A DNA stretch of 64,000 nt from Polaromonas sp. OV174 (lineage in GTDB: Bacteria > Pseudomonadota > Gammaproteobacteria > Burkholderiales > Burkholderiaceae_C), in assembly GCF_900112285.1 (NCBI RefSeq), contig NZ_FOKZ01000019.1, forward strand, positions 26,458 to 90,457, read 5' to 3'. The translations under genes and the position numbers were made by a program. The notes below the pieces were generated by a model that saw only the letters and a program-made list of their open reading frames with translations, had not been told where the DNA came from and did no database searches. How positions within the stretch are numbered: position 1 is the stretch's first letter; each line of letters opens with the position of its first letter. Of this stretch, positions 8,302 through 16,844 are shown one piece after another.

Positions 8302-9572
8302 AAAGAACCGTCAAGTTTTCCCTCGCCCTGGGCCTGCTCATCGCCTGTGCGGCAGCGCTGGTCTGGTTTTTGAATCTGCGCGACGAAGTGGACCTGAGCG
8401 CCCCCGTGGCCTACGCCCCCAGCGAGGCCCTGGTGGCGCGCGGCGCCTACCTGGCGCGCGCCGGCAACTGCATGACCTGCCACACCGCCAAAGGCGGCGA
8501 AAGCTATGCCGGCGGCCGCGGCATCGCCACGCCTTTCGGCACCGTCTACACCTCCAACCTGACGCCCGACAACAAGACCGGCATAGGCAGCTGGTCGTCC
8601 GCCCATTTCTGGCGCGCCATGCACAACGGCCGCTCCAAGGATGGCCGCCTGCTCTATCCGGCCTTCCCCTACACCGACTACACCCAGGTGACACGTGAAG
8701 ATTCGGACGCCCTCTATGCCTACCTGCACAGCCTGCCGGCCGTGGCCCAGCCCAACCACGCCCACACGGTGCGCTTCCCCTACAACTCGCAGGCCGCCCT
8801 GGCGGTCTGGCGCGCGCTGTATTTCAGCCCCGGTGTCTACCAAGCCGACAGCAGTCGCGATGCCGAGTGGAATCGCGGCGCCTATCTGGTCAAAGGCCTG
8901 GGTCACTGCGCCGCCTGCCACACCGAACGCAACGCACTGGGCGCCAGCAACGAAAGCCTGAACCTGGCCGGCGGCCTGATTCCCATGCAAAACTGGTACG
9001 CCCCTTCGCTGACCTCGCCGCATGAAGCCGGCGTGGCCGACTGGGACAAGGCACACATCGTCAGCCTGCTGAAAACCGGCGTCTCGCCACGCGCCTCGGT
9101 CACCGGCCCCATGGCCGACGTGGTGCTGAACAGCACCCAGTACCTGAACGAGCAAGACCTGGGCGCGATGGCGCAGTTTCTCAAAACGCTGCCAGCCGCA
9201 GCGCCGGACTCCGACAAGCCCGGCACCCCGGCCATGTCCTCGGTCAAGGGCGCCAAGCTCTACGAACAGCATTGCGCCCAGTGCCACGGCAAGGCCGGCG
9301 AAGGGGTGGCGAATGCCTATCCGGCGCTGGCGGGCAACCGTGCAGTGACCATGAAATCCACCGCCAACCTGGTGCAGATCGTGCTCAACGGCGGCTACGC
9401 GCCGTCCACAGCAGGCAATCCGCGCCCCTATGGCATGCCGCCCTTTGTGCTGGTGATGAACGACGCCGACATGGCGGCGGTGCTGACCCATGTCCGCGGC
9501 TCCTGGGGCAACCAGGCGAGCGAAATCACGCCCTTTGACGTGAGCCGCCTGCGCGCCAACCGCGCACCTTAA
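8298..9572 (+). CDS. Trihaem cytochrome c, dehydrogenase-subunit type
   Basis: A 424-residue protein with an N-terminal membrane anchor (about 7-26) and three haem c sites: CMTCH at 58, CAACH at 204 and CAQCH at 326. This spacing and the segments GRGIATPFGTVYTSNLTPD and PAFPYTDYT match the cytochrome subunit of membrane-bound alcohol, aldehyde and gluconate dehydrogenases, which passes electrons to ubiquinone or a terminal oxidase. No dehydrogenase subunit is in the window. It is translationally coupled to the dihaem cytochrome upstream. A hairpin repeat follows the stop codon. Confidence 0.88.
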   Translation: MKRTVKFSLALGLLIACAAALVWFLNLRDEVDLSAPVAYAPSEALVARGAYLARAGNCMTCHTAKGGESYAGGRGIATPFGTVYTSNLTPDNKTGIGSWSSAHFWRAMHNGRSKDGRLLYPAFPYTDYTQVTREDSDALYAYLHSLPAVAQPNHAHTVRFPYNSQAALAVWRALYFSPGVYQADSSRDAEWNRGAYLVKGLGHCAACHTERNALGASNESLNLAGGLIPMQNWYAPSLTSPHEAGVADWDKAHIVSLLKTGVSPRASVTGPMADVVLNSTQYLNEQDLGAMAQFLKTLPAAAPDSDKPGTPAMSSVKGAKLYEQHCAQCHGKAGEGVANAYPALAGNRAVTMKSTANLVQIVLNGGYAPSTAGNPRPYGMPPFVLVMNDADMAAVLTHVRGSWGNQASEITPFDVSRLRANRAP

Positions 9573-9579
9573 TCGCTCA

Positions 9580-9640
9580 CAATTCAATAGCTGCTTGTGC
9601 CCATTTCAAAAGGGCTGCAGCTATATTTCATTCATAAACA
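9580..9640 (+). repeat. Dispersed hairpin repeat, copy 3 (after cytochrome operon)
   Basis: ATAGC at 9587 and the second anchor at 9620 are again 33 nt apart. AGCTGC and GCAGCT, and inside them GCCC and GGGC, can pair to give a bulged hairpin followed by ATATTTCATT. It directly follows the trihaem cytochrome stop codon and probably acts as its terminator. Confidence 0.75.
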
Positions 9641-9761
9641 TCGCGACAAGGCAAGGCCTGATGGCGGCCACAGCGGCGACGGGAACAAGGCCTATGGCCT
9701 GGAGGCGGAGCACAACGGCAGTTACCATGCTTGCTAGACCGCTTGACCAGGAATAAAGCTT

Positions 9762-11072
9762 ATGCAACGTATCGTCATCGTCGGAGGAGGCGCTGGAGGA
9801 CTGGCGCTGGCCACCCAACTCGGCAAACGTCTGGGGAAAAAAGGGCTGGCCGAGATCACTCTGGTCGATGCCGCCCGCACCCATGTCTGGAAACCCTTGC
9901 TGCATCAGTTGGCGGCCGGCAGCTTTGACACCCATGCCGAGGAAATCGAATATCTGGCGCAAGCGCGCTGGAACCATTTCAAGTTCCGCCTCGGCAGCCT
10001 GGTTGGCGTGGACCGCCACAACAAGACGGTGCAGCTGGCGGCCAGCCACGACGAAGCCGGCCGCGAGATCACGCCGGCGCAGCAGCTGGGCTACGACACC
10101 CTGGTGATTGCCGTGGGCAGCCAGACCAACGACTTTGGCACGCTGGGTGCGGCCGAGCACACCATCAAGCTGGACAGCCCGCAGGCCGCCAAGCGCTTTA
10201 ACAACCGCCTGATCAATGCCTGCATACGCGCGCAAACCGTGCCGCGCAGCGCCGGCAGTGGCCGTCTCACGGTCGCCATCGTGGGCGGCGGCGCCACCGG
10301 CGTAGAGCTGGCGGCCGAGCTGCACGCGGCGGCGCGCGTGCTGGCCAGCTATGGCCTGGACAATATCCATCCCGAAAAGGATTTGCAGATTGTGCTGATC
10401 GAAGCCGCACCGCGCTTGCTGGCGCAACTGCCCGAGCGGCTGAGCGAATCGGCGCTGCGCGAGTTGCGCAAGCTGGCGATCGAGGTGCACACCAATGAAA
10501 AGGTGGTGGAAGTCACCGAAGACAGCCTGAAAATGGCCAGCGGCAAGGTGGTCTCTTCCAGCATCACGGTATGGGCGGCCGGCGTCAAGGCCGGCGACTT
10601 CCTGACAGCCCTGGGCGGTGACGCGCCGCTGGAGTGCAACCGGCTCAACCAGTTGCTGGTCAACGGCAATCTGCAAAGCACGCGCGACCCGAATATCTAT
10701 GCCTTTGGCGATTGCGCCGCCTGCCAGCAACCGGACGGCACCTGGGTGCCGCCGCGCGCCCAGGCCGCCTACCAGCAAGCCATGTACCTGGCGCGGGCGC
10801 TGCCGCGTCTGAGTGCCGGCGAAACCGCCCCGCCCTTTGTCTTCAAGGACCAGGGCTCGCTGGTATCGCTGTCCGAGTATTCCTCGGTCGGCAGCCTGAT
10901 GGGCAGCCTGACCAAGGGCAGCTTTTTTGTCGAAGGCCAGCTGGCCAAGCTGATGTATTGGGCGCTGCACAAACAGCACCAGCTGGCGCTGGGCGGCATC
11001 AAGAAAACCGCCTTGATTACGCTGTCGGAAATGATTGACCGCACCCACCGCCCACGTATCAAGTTGCATTGA
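9762..11072 (+). CDS. NADH dehydrogenase type II (NAD(P)/FAD-dependent oxidoreductase)
   Basis: A 436-residue single-subunit NADH:quinone oxidoreductase. The FAD-binding Rossmann motif is IVGGGAGGLALATQ at residues 5-18, and the NADH-binding motif is VAIVGGGATGVELAAEL near residue 172; a second FAD contact is the NIYAFGDCAA block near 312. The C-terminal part carries the amphipathic membrane-associating region expected for Ndh-2. It oxidises NADH without pumping protons. AGGAATAAAGCTT precedes the ATG. Closely related family members include sulfide:quinone reductases, but their catalytic cysteines are not seen. Confidence 0.88.
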   Translation: MQRIVIVGGGAGGLALATQLGKRLGKKGLAEITLVDAARTHVWKPLLHQLAAGSFDTHAEEIEYLAQARWNHFKFRLGSLVGVDRHNKTVQLAASHDEAGREITPAQQLGYDTLVIAVGSQTNDFGTLGAAEHTIKLDSPQAAKRFNNRLINACIRAQTVPRSAGSGRLTVAIVGGGATGVELAAELHAAARVLASYGLDNIHPEKDLQIVLIEAAPRLLAQLPERLSESALRELRKLAIEVHTNEKVVEVTEDSLKMASGKVVSSSITVWAAGVKAGDFLTALGGDAPLECNRLNQLLVNGNLQSTRDPNIYAFGDCAACQQPDGTWVPPRAQAAYQQAMYLARALPRLSAGETAPPFVFKDQGSLVSLSEYSSVGSLMGSLTKGSFFVEGQLAKLMYWALHKQHQLALGGIKKTALITLSEMIDRTHRPRIKLH

Positions 11073-11106
11073 TAATCTCTGGTATCAACCCTTACTGGAG
11101 AACGTC

Positions 11107-11250
11107 ATGGCAAAAGGTCAACAACACAACGACAAGATGGTCAAAAAGCCGAAGAAGGACACATCGCCACCGAAAACGGTGTCGCCCGATGCGGTGCGCC
11201 CGACCATCGTCACCCAGATCCCGTTGCGGGGCAAGCTGAAGAACAAATAA
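11107..11250 (+). CDS. Small basic protein of unknown function (47 aa)
   Basis: A 47-residue Lys/Pro-rich hydrophilic protein (MVKKPKKDTSPPKT near the middle, ending PLRGKLKNK) with no cysteine or membrane segment. A ribosome site (TGGAG, five bases before ATG) supports this start; a longer frame from 11035 overlaps the end of the NADH dehydrogenase gene and is less likely. It lies seven bases before the VF530 gene and is probably cotranscribed with it. Function unknown. Confidence 0.6.
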   Translation: MAKGQQHNDKMVKKPKKDTSPPKTVSPDAVRPTIVTQIPLRGKLKNK

Positions 11251-11257
11251 GCCGGCC

Positions 11258-11578
11258 ATGGCTACGCCTTCCGCTCCCAGCGCCGCCCCTGCGCCAGAGG
11301 CTGCCAGCACCTCGGTGCAGCAGCCTGGCAACCCGCTGCACGGCATCAAGCTGGAAGCCATCGTGAGCGCGCTGGCCACTCACTATGGCTGGGAAGAACT
11401 GGGGCAGCGCATCAACATCCGCTGCTTTACCAGCGAGCCCAGCGTGGCCTCCAGCCTGAAGTTTTTGCGCAAAACCCCCTGGGCGCGCGAGAAGGTGGAA
11501 AGCCTCTACCTCTTCATGCTGCGTGAGATCAAACGCAACAGCCCGACCCAGCACAACTTTCCGCCGCCGCGCACTTGA
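11258..11578 (+). CDS. VF530 family DNA-binding protein (DUF2132)
   Basis: A 106-residue protein whose C-terminal 75 residues match the VF530 family strongly: NPLHGIKLEAIV, HYGWEELGQRINIRCF, then SSLKFLRKTPWAREKVE. A Vibrio member has a known fold described as DNA-binding, but the cellular role is not settled. The first 25 residues are Ala/Pro-rich linker. Start ATG 11258 is the only in-frame ATG before the domain. The RluA-type gene follows at once. Confidence 0.88.
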   Translation: MATPSAPSAAPAPEAASTSVQQPGNPLHGIKLEAIVSALATHYGWEELGQRINIRCFTSEPSVASSLKFLRKTPWAREKVESLYLFMLREIKRNSPTQHNFPPPRT

Positions 11579-11610
11579 ACCCGCCAAGCCGGCCGGCCAG
11601 CGTCAACAGC

Positions 11611-12279
11611 ATGGCTGCGCCCCCCCAAGACATTGAACTGCTTTATGCCGACGACAGCCTGCTGGTGCTGAACAAGCCCGCAGGCCTGCTCTCGGTGCCC
11701 GGGCGCGGCGAAGACAAGCAGGACTGCCTGAGTCGCCGGGTGCAGCAGCACTACCCCGACGCGCTGATCGTGCACCGGCTGGACATGGCCACCTCCGGCC
11801 TGCTGCTGATGGCACGCGGCAGCGCCTCGCAACGTGCGCTCAGCGCCCTGTTTGAAAACCGCGCGGTGCATAAACGCTATATCGCCGTGGTCGATGGCCA
11901 CGTGAACGAACCGTGCCAACCGCCAGACGCTGACGGCTGGCAGCTGATAGACCTGCCCATCGTGGTGGACTGGCCGCGCCGGCCGCTGCGCATCATCGAC
12001 GCGCAACGCGGCAAACCCAGCCAGACACGCTGGCGCGTGCTGGCCTTTGACGACGCCAGCCACAGCACCCGCGTGGAGCTGGAACCCGTCACCGGCCGCT
12101 CCCACCAGCTGCGCGTGCACTGGCAGGCACTGGGCCATCCGATACTGGGTGACAGCCTGTACGCGCCCGAGGCGGTGCAGGCCAAGGCGCCGCGCCTGTT
12201 GCTCCATGCCTGCGCCCTGCACTTCGAACACCCCGTCAGCGGCGCCCGGCTGGCGTTTGAAAGCGCGCCAGCCTTTTAG
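11611..12279 (+). CDS. RluA family pseudouridine synthase
   Basis: A 222-residue pseudouridine synthase that isomerises uridines in rRNA or tRNA. The catalytic aspartate lies in HRLDMATSGL near residue 57, followed by the family motif R-x-x-x-A-L-F (residues about 75-84) and GRSHQLRVHWQALGHPI near 160, which is typical for RluA. There is no S4 domain, so it resembles short RluA-type enzymes rather than RluC or RluD. The ATG at 11611 is favoured; a TTG at 11575 overlapping the VF530 stop would add 12 residues. The target base is not predictable. Confidence 0.88.
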   Translation: MAAPPQDIELLYADDSLLVLNKPAGLLSVPGRGEDKQDCLSRRVQQHYPDALIVHRLDMATSGLLLMARGSASQRALSALFENRAVHKRYIAVVDGHVNEPCQPPDADGWQLIDLPIVVDWPRRPLRIIDAQRGKPSQTRWRVLAFDDASHSTRVELEPVTGRSHQLRVHWQALGHPILGDSLYAPEAVQAKAPRLLLHACALHFEHPVSGARLAFESAPAF

Positions 12280-12296
12280 CTTCTGGCATTGCGGAC

Positions 12297-13088
12297 ATGA
12301 CTGGCATTACCATGCAGCTCATGACTCAAGCAAGCCAACATCTCACCCTGCTCACAGGCGCCTCACGCGGCATGGGCCTGGCCATGGCGCATCAGTTGCT
12401 CAGCCAGGGCCATACCCTGCTCTGCATCTCACGCAGCCAGCAAGACGCCCTGACACAGCACGCCGAACAGAGCAGCGCCACGCTGCTGCAATGGACGCAC
12501 GATCTGGCCGACAGCGCCACGCTCAGCGCGCGCCTGCAAACCTGGCTGGACCAACAAGACAGCAAGGCCTGGGCCAGCGTCACCCTGATCAACAACGCCG
12601 GCGTGATTCCGCACATCAACCCGCTCAGTGAGGCCGAGGCCAACGATCTGGCCAGGGCCTTGCGCGTCGGGCTGGAAGCGCCCATGCAGCTGTCGGCGGT
12701 TTTTCTGCGCGCCACCGCCGCCTGGCCGGCCGAGCGCAAGCTGCTTAATATTTCGTCGGGGCTGGGGCGCAAGGCCATGGCCGCGCAAGCGGCCTATTGC
12801 GCGGTCAAGGCCGGCATGGATCATTTCACCCGCTGCGTGGCGCTGGAAGAAGCGCTGAAAGCTCAGGGCGCCAAGGTCTGCTCACTGGCCCCCGGCGTGA
12901 TAGATACCGACATGCAGCAGCAACTGCGCAACGCCGCTCCCAGCGCTTTTCCGGACTGGGAAAATTTTGCCCGCCTCAAGACCGGCGGACAGCTGAGCTC
13001 GCCCGAAGATGCGGCGCGCCGCGTACTGGCCTATCTGGCGCGGCCCGACTTCGGCACCCGGCCGGTGGCCGACGTCAGAGACCAGTAA
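12297..13088 (+). CDS. Short-chain dehydrogenase/reductase
   Basis: A classical SDR of about 263 residues. The cofactor loop TGASRGMGLAMA is at about 20-31, NNAG at about 101, and the catalytic Ser-Tyr-Lys appear as ISSGLG and YCAVK (near 154 and 168). The proximal PG motif of SDRs is present as LAPGVIDTDM. Family resemblance to sepiapterin-reductase/benzil-reductase type SDRs is suggested by overall pattern but the substrate is unknown. Three in-frame ATGs (12297, 12312, 12321) are possible starts and none has a strong ribosome site. Confidence 0.85.
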   Translation: MTGITMQLMTQASQHLTLLTGASRGMGLAMAHQLLSQGHTLLCISRSQQDALTQHAEQSSATLLQWTHDLADSATLSARLQTWLDQQDSKAWASVTLINNAGVIPHINPLSEAEANDLARALRVGLEAPMQLSAVFLRATAAWPAERKLLNISSGLGRKAMAAQAAYCAVKAGMDHFTRCVALEEALKAQGAKVCSLAPGVIDTDMQQQLRNAAPSAFPDWENFARLKTGGQLSSPEDAARRVLAYLARPDFGTRPVADVRDQ

Positions 13089-13091
13089 CTC

Positions 13092-13148
13092 TTCTTTTCA
13101 TAGCGGCCTGCGCCCATGCAGCATGGGCTACAGGCCTTTTTTTCTTGA
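13092..13148 (+). repeat. Dispersed hairpin repeat, copy 4 (after SDR gene)
   Basis: ATAGC at 13100 and GGCC at 13133 keep the 33-nt spacing found in all copies. This copy contains the best terminator structure of the family, listed separately. Confidence 0.75.
13105..13143 (+). terminator. Rho-independent terminator inside the repeat
   Basis: The arms GGCCTG-C-GCCCATG and CATGGGC-TA-CAGGCC pair into a long stem closed by a very short loop, followed directly by seven or more T residues. It begins 17 bases after the SDR stop codon. This is a textbook intrinsic terminator built entirely from the dispersed repeat. Confidence 0.85.
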
Positions 13149-13196
13149 ATTCGTGGCTACTTGATGGACCCGCCGCATGACGGCGAGCGGCCCATC

Positions 13197-13436
13197 TCAG
13201 GACGCCTTCAGCATCTGATAAATCTCATCCTTGGTTTTCAGACGCTTTTTCTTCATCTCCTCAAGCGCTTCGTCGGAGATCGTGCCCACGCCCTGCTCGT
13301 AAGTGGCTATGGTCTGGTTATCGACGTCATAGCGGGCAAACAAGCTGGCAAACCGCGCATCGGAGGCCGTCAGGTCGCGCATTTTCTGCAGGTACTGTGG
13401 AAATTCATGCGCCAGATCGTGATTCAAAAGACCCAT
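13197..13436 (-). CDS. YdcH/DUF465 family small protein
   Basis: A 79-residue helical protein of the DUF465 (YdcH) family, with the typical N-terminal L-x-H-x-F-P-x-x-x-x-x-M pattern and the C-terminal block LKKKRLKTKDEI-type sequence (here MKKKRLKTKDEIYQML). The function of the family is not known. A perfect AAGGAG five bases before ATG fixes the start. It lies 43 bases after the universal stress protein gene on the same strand and is probably in one transcript with it. Confidence 0.88.
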   Translation of the reverse strand: MGLLNHDLAHEFPQYLQKMRDLTASDARFASLFARYDVDNQTIATYEQGVGTISDEALEEMKKKRLKTKDEIYQMLKAS

Positions 13437-13479
13437 GGGAACTCCTTGTGAAAAACTGACAACACCCGCCCGCAAAGAT

Positions 13480-13917
13480 TCATTCGCGAACGACCAATAC
13501 CGGCAAATGGGCATGTGACAAGACCTGCGCCGTCACGCTGCCCAGCACCAGCCTTTCCAGTCCATGGCGGCCATGGGAACCCATGACAATCAAATCCACA
13601 TTCAGCGACACCGCCGTTTCAAGAATGCCGCGATAAATCGCATGCCCCTCAACCACGGAGCCGGTGGCGGCAATGCCGCGCGCCTCAAAGGCCTGCTTGG
13701 CGGTCTTGATGGCCTCGTTGGCTTCGGCGTTGGCCGCGCTGAGGTATTCGGCCTGGCCATAGGAAAAATCCGTGCCTACACCGGTGAAGGCGTAAGGATC
13801 TATGACGTAAATGATGGTGACCGCGCTTTTGAAGGCCTCGGCCAGAGCCAGCGCCTTGTCGATGGCCTGGCCTGCGGTGGATGAGCCGTCGACAGGAACC
13901 AGTATGTGGTTGAACAT
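13480..13917 (-). CDS. Universal stress protein, UspA family
   Basis: A 145-residue single-domain Usp protein. It has the ATP-binding signature G-x2-G-x9-G-S (GSHGRHGLERLVLGS, near residues 115-129) and the early HILVPVDGSSTAG strand-loop. Such proteins bind ATP and support survival in stress in the cytoplasm. AAGGAG precedes the ATG by eight bases. YdcH follows downstream. Confidence 0.92.
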   Translation of the reverse strand: MFNHILVPVDGSSTAGQAIDKALALAEAFKSAVTIIYVIDPYAFTGVGTDFSYGQAEYLSAANAEANEAIKTAKQAFEARGIAATGSVVEGHAIYRGILETAVSLNVDLIVMGSHGRHGLERLVLGSVTAQVLSHAHLPVLVVRE

Positions 13918-14042
13918 GCGCGAATCTCCTTGATCACCATGAAAAGCTTCTCAAGCGCAGCCCGCTGCCGCGTCAATGTCTGGCCCTGCAGACTTTATAA
14001 ATCAGCGGGCGGAAAAGCGCCACCATGCCCGTGCGCCCCCGC

Positions 14043-14324
14043 TCAGGCTTCGATTTTCACGCCCTTCCAGAAGGCCACATGGCCTTTGATGTTCTCGGCC
14101 TCGGGCTTGGGGTCAGGGTAATACCAGGCCGCGTCGGTGTTCATTTCGCCGTTGACCAGCAAGGAGTAGTAGCTGGCCTGGCCTTTCCAGGCACACATGG
14201 TGTGGTGGTTGCTAAAGGTCACGTGTTCGCGATTGAGCGAACTCTCGGGGAAATAATGGTTTCCCTCGAGGATGACGGTGTCATCGCTTTGCGCTATCAG
14301 CGCGCCGTTCCAGATGGCTTTCAT
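14043..14324 (-). CDS. DUF427 domain protein
   Basis: A 93-residue DUF427 protein. The family features are visible: an early W-N-G-x-x-I-A-x-S-D pattern, EGNHYFP with the conserved tyrosine, CAWKGQASYYSL in the centre, and AAWYYPDPKPEA followed by GHVAFW near the end. The fold is a small beta barrel of unknown biochemical role. It is a single gene between the Usp gene and an envelope protein gene. Confidence 0.9.
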   Translation of the reverse strand: MKAIWNGALIAQSDDTVILEGNHYFPESSLNREHVTFSNHHTMCAWKGQASYYSLLVNGEMNTDAAWYYPDPKPEAENIKGHVAFWKGVKIEA

Positions 14325-14394
14325 GTTTTCTCAAATGTGCAGTTGAACTTCATGCAATGCTAATCCCTTATGCCGGCGCTGGCGCAAGTAGCCC

Positions 14395-14853
14395 TCAATG
14401 ACGATGGCCACCGCCGTGCTTGTCCTTGTCATGTCCATGGCGCTTTCCATGGCCGTCATGGTCGTCATTGCCGTGATGCTTGTCCCGACCGCCGCGCCGC
14501 TCGTAGTTGTCGTCACCCCTGACCTTGACGAAATAAACCGGCTGGCCGCAAGCGTTGTAGCGGGCGCAATGTTTGGACCACTTCTTGGCATGGCCGGGCG
14601 GCACGTGCAAATACAACGGAGGCTGCTGCACCATCACAGGGGGACGCTGAATGATGATGGGCTGCGCGTAAATCAGCGGCGGCGGTGGCGCATTGCCAAT
14701 ATCCACGCGGCCGTAAACGCCTGGCGCCAGCGCCCCCTCAACCGTGGCGCTCACATAAGGCGTTGCGGCTTGAGCCGTCCCCGTCCACAGGGCGGTCGCA
14801 CAGCCCAGCGCCACCAGTCCCGACAACAGCAAGGGTTTGACAGTTTTTTTCAT
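14395..14853 (-). CDS. Secreted Pro- and His-rich protein, function unknown
   Basis: A 152-residue exported protein. The signal peptide runs to about TAQAATP (residue 30). A proline-rich centre (PPPPLIYAQP, QRPPVMVQQPP, YLHVPPGHAKKW) is followed by two cysteines (HCARYNACGQPVYFV), which could form a disulfide, and by a tail dominated by His, Asp, Gly and Lys that could bind metal ions. I recall similar YXWGXW-free, Pro-rich envelope proteins in betaproteobacteria without assigned function. ATG 14853 is preferred; the frame also opens at a TTG six codons earlier. Confidence 0.7.
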   Translation of the reverse strand: MKKTVKPLLLSGLVALGCATALWTGTAQAATPYVSATVEGALAPGVYGRVDIGNAPPPPLIYAQPIIIQRPPVMVQQPPLYLHVPPGHAKKWSKHCARYNACGQPVYFVKVRGDDNYERRGGRDKHHGNDDHDGHGKRHGHDKDKHGGGHRH

Positions 14854-14899
14854 TAGGGCTTTCTTTTGCAAATCAATTCAATCAGGCCAGACGCGCACA

Positions 14900-15574
14900 T
14901 CAGCCCTGATAAGGGACGGCCGACGAGCTGTTGACCGGGGCCAGTCTCAGGGCCTTGCCCTCGACCAGCACCCGCGAACCGGCGCCAACGGCGCTGGCCT
15001 GCTCTATGGTGCGCACGGTCCCATTGTCCATGCGTACCCGCATTTGGTAGACCGTGGTCTTTTTCATGTTTTTCTCTATGGTGTTGCCCGCATAAGCACC
15101 ACCTGCCGCACCCAGCACGGTCATGGCGGTCTTGCCGCTGCCGCCACCCACCTGATGGCCCAGCAGACCACCGACGACACCGCCGGCAACCGTACCCAGG
15201 CCGACGGTGGTGCCGCCAACGGCCACGCCATTGACCTTGCCCTGGCGCTGCACGGCGACCATGGATTCCACCGTGCCGCAGTTGGCGCACGCCCGCGCCC
15301 GGGGAGCCGGCGTCACGGCGGCAGCGGCATGGCGGGTATCGGGCAATAGCGCTGTTGCCTGGCTTGGCGCCATCGCGGCATTCGCCGTTGGCGCGGCGGC
15401 GCCGGTTCGGGCCTCCGAATGGTTGACGGCCAAGGCTGCGGTCAAGGCCATCAGCGTGACGCCCATCACCGCCATGGTAGGGAGCAGCGCTTTGCTGTGG
15501 CGCAATTTTTCGACAAAGGCCGGCTGGGCCTGGTTTGAGGGGGTCGTGTGGTCGGTGACTGGACGGCTGTCCAT
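14900..15574 (-). CDS. Glycine-zipper 2TM envelope protein (SlyB/Rick17-like)
   Basis: A 224-residue protein with one N-terminal membrane segment (about residues 25-45), a proline/alanine linker, a Cys pair (ACANCG) and a glycine zipper 2TM domain (GVAVGGTTVGLGTVAGG through LGAAGGAYAGNTIE, about 125-170), ending in a small beta region. The zipper is found in outer-membrane lipoprotein SlyB and related proteins; here the N terminus looks like an inner-membrane anchor. The start at 15574 has AAGGA eight bases upstream; longer starts up to 15727 lack family features. Role probably structural in the envelope. Confidence 0.8.
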   Translation of the reverse strand: MDSRPVTDHTTPSNQAQPAFVEKLRHSKALLPTMAVMGVTLMALTAALAVNHSEARTGAAAPTANAAMAPSQATALLPDTRHAAAAVTPAPRARACANCGTVESMVAVQRQGKVNGVAVGGTTVGLGTVAGGVVGGLLGHQVGGGSGKTAMTVLGAAGGAYAGNTIEKNMKKTTVYQMRVRMDNGTVRTIEQASAVGAGSRVLVEGKALRLAPVNSSSAVPYQG

Positions 15575-15730
15575 AGAGGCATTCCTTTTCATGTGCCCCA
15601 TTTGTAACCAGTGCGACGGATACCTCGCGTAGGACGAAGTGACATTCGTAAGTAAAGCTTTCCAAAGCGCAGATAAACCACCTCGCCCAGGCGTTTGGTT
15701 CACCTTAACCCGCTCCCTGTGCTCCACCCC

Positions 15731-16732
15731 TCAGAGCAACTGGCCGGCCAGCAACTCGTAAGACCGGCGGCGGGCGGCGGCATCGTGCGTCCAGGTGATC
15801 ACCGCCAGCTCATCGACTTGCAGGCTATCGGCCAGTTGGCTCAGTTTGTCGGCCACCTGCGCGCCGCTGCCCACCAGGGCCGTGCGCCTGAGTTGCTCGG
15901 CTTGTGCCTGCTCGGCCACGTCATAAGGCCTTTGCGCCACCTCGGCCGGGGACAGCAGCGGCCCCAGCGCACCCTTCTTGCGGTCTATTTTCCAGCGCTC
16001 GCGACCGGAGAAGTGATGCCAGGCCTCGCCCTCGGTATCGGCCGCCAGCGCCCAGACGCAGAGCACGGCCTGTGGCTTGGGATGGCGTGGGCTGGGTCGG
16101 TACATCTGACGGTACACATCCAGCGCCTGGGCCGCGCCCTGGCCGTCGGTAATGAAGTGGGCAAACGCATAAGGCAGGCCGTAGTGGGCCGCCAGTTGCG
16201 CGCCATAGTTGGAGCTGCCCAGCATCCACAACTCCGGACTGCTGGGACTGGTCGGGTTGGCCGTCACGCCTCGCCCCGGGTGGCCTTCGGGCAGATCTGC
16301 ACCCGACACCCAGGCCTGCAGCTCTCGCACCTGCACCGGGAAGTTTTCAGCCGACTGGTTCGGGTCGGCGTTCAGCAGCTGCGCCGTGTGAAAGTCCGAT
16401 CCAGGCGCACGTCCCACGCCCAGGTCTATGCGCCCGGGCGCCAAGGCTTCGAGCACGCGAAACTGCTCGGCCACTTTCAGCGCGGCATAGTGGGGCAGCA
16501 TCACGCCGGCGCTGCCGACACGGATACGCTGGGTGGTGGCGGCGATGGCGGCCATCAGGATTTCCGGCGCCGAGCCCACAATGGCCGGGTTGCTGTGATG
16601 CTCGCTGACCCAAAAACGGCGGTAGCCCAGCGCTTCGCAGTGCTGGGCCAGGGCCAGGGTTTCACGGATGGAGGTGTCTTCGGTGCGGCCGGTGACGGCT
16701 ACCGACTGATCGAGTACGGACAAACTTGGCAT
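15731..16732 (-). CDS. LLM class flavin-dependent oxidoreductase
   Basis: A 333-residue member of the luciferase-like monooxygenase family (YhbW/MsnO8 type), a TIM-barrel enzyme using reduced FMN. Visible family motifs are RFWVSEHHSNPA near 48, RIRVGSAGVMLPHYA near 80, and RIDLGVGRAPGSD near 113. The start ATG 16732 gives the standard MPSLSVLDQSV N terminus. The gene is divergent from yaeQ. The substrate cannot be inferred. Confidence 0.9.
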   Translation of the reverse strand: MPSLSVLDQSVAVTGRTEDTSIRETLALAQHCEALGYRRFWVSEHHSNPAIVGSAPEILMAAIAATTQRIRVGSAGVMLPHYAALKVAEQFRVLEALAPGRIDLGVGRAPGSDFHTAQLLNADPNQSAENFPVQVRELQAWVSGADLPEGHPGRGVTANPTSPSSPELWMLGSSNYGAQLAAHYGLPYAFAHFITDGQGAAQALDVYRQMYRPSPRHPKPQAVLCVWALAADTEGEAWHHFSGRERWKIDRKKGALGPLLSPAEVAQRPYDVAEQAQAEQLRRTALVGSGAQVADKLSQLADSLQVDELAVITWTHDAAARRRSYELLAGQLL

Positions 16733-16844
16733 GGGCGAACTATAGCCAGCGTGGCGGTTCCGTTTCCAAGCTCTGCCAAAAGGCTGTTCCAATAGAGGGT
16801 TTAACGCCAAGCCTCAACAGGCCGCCACCCGAGAGCAATGCCCC

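Noticed and set aside
13161..13451. 96-codon plus-strand frame
   Set aside because: Antisense to the well-supported YdcH-family gene.
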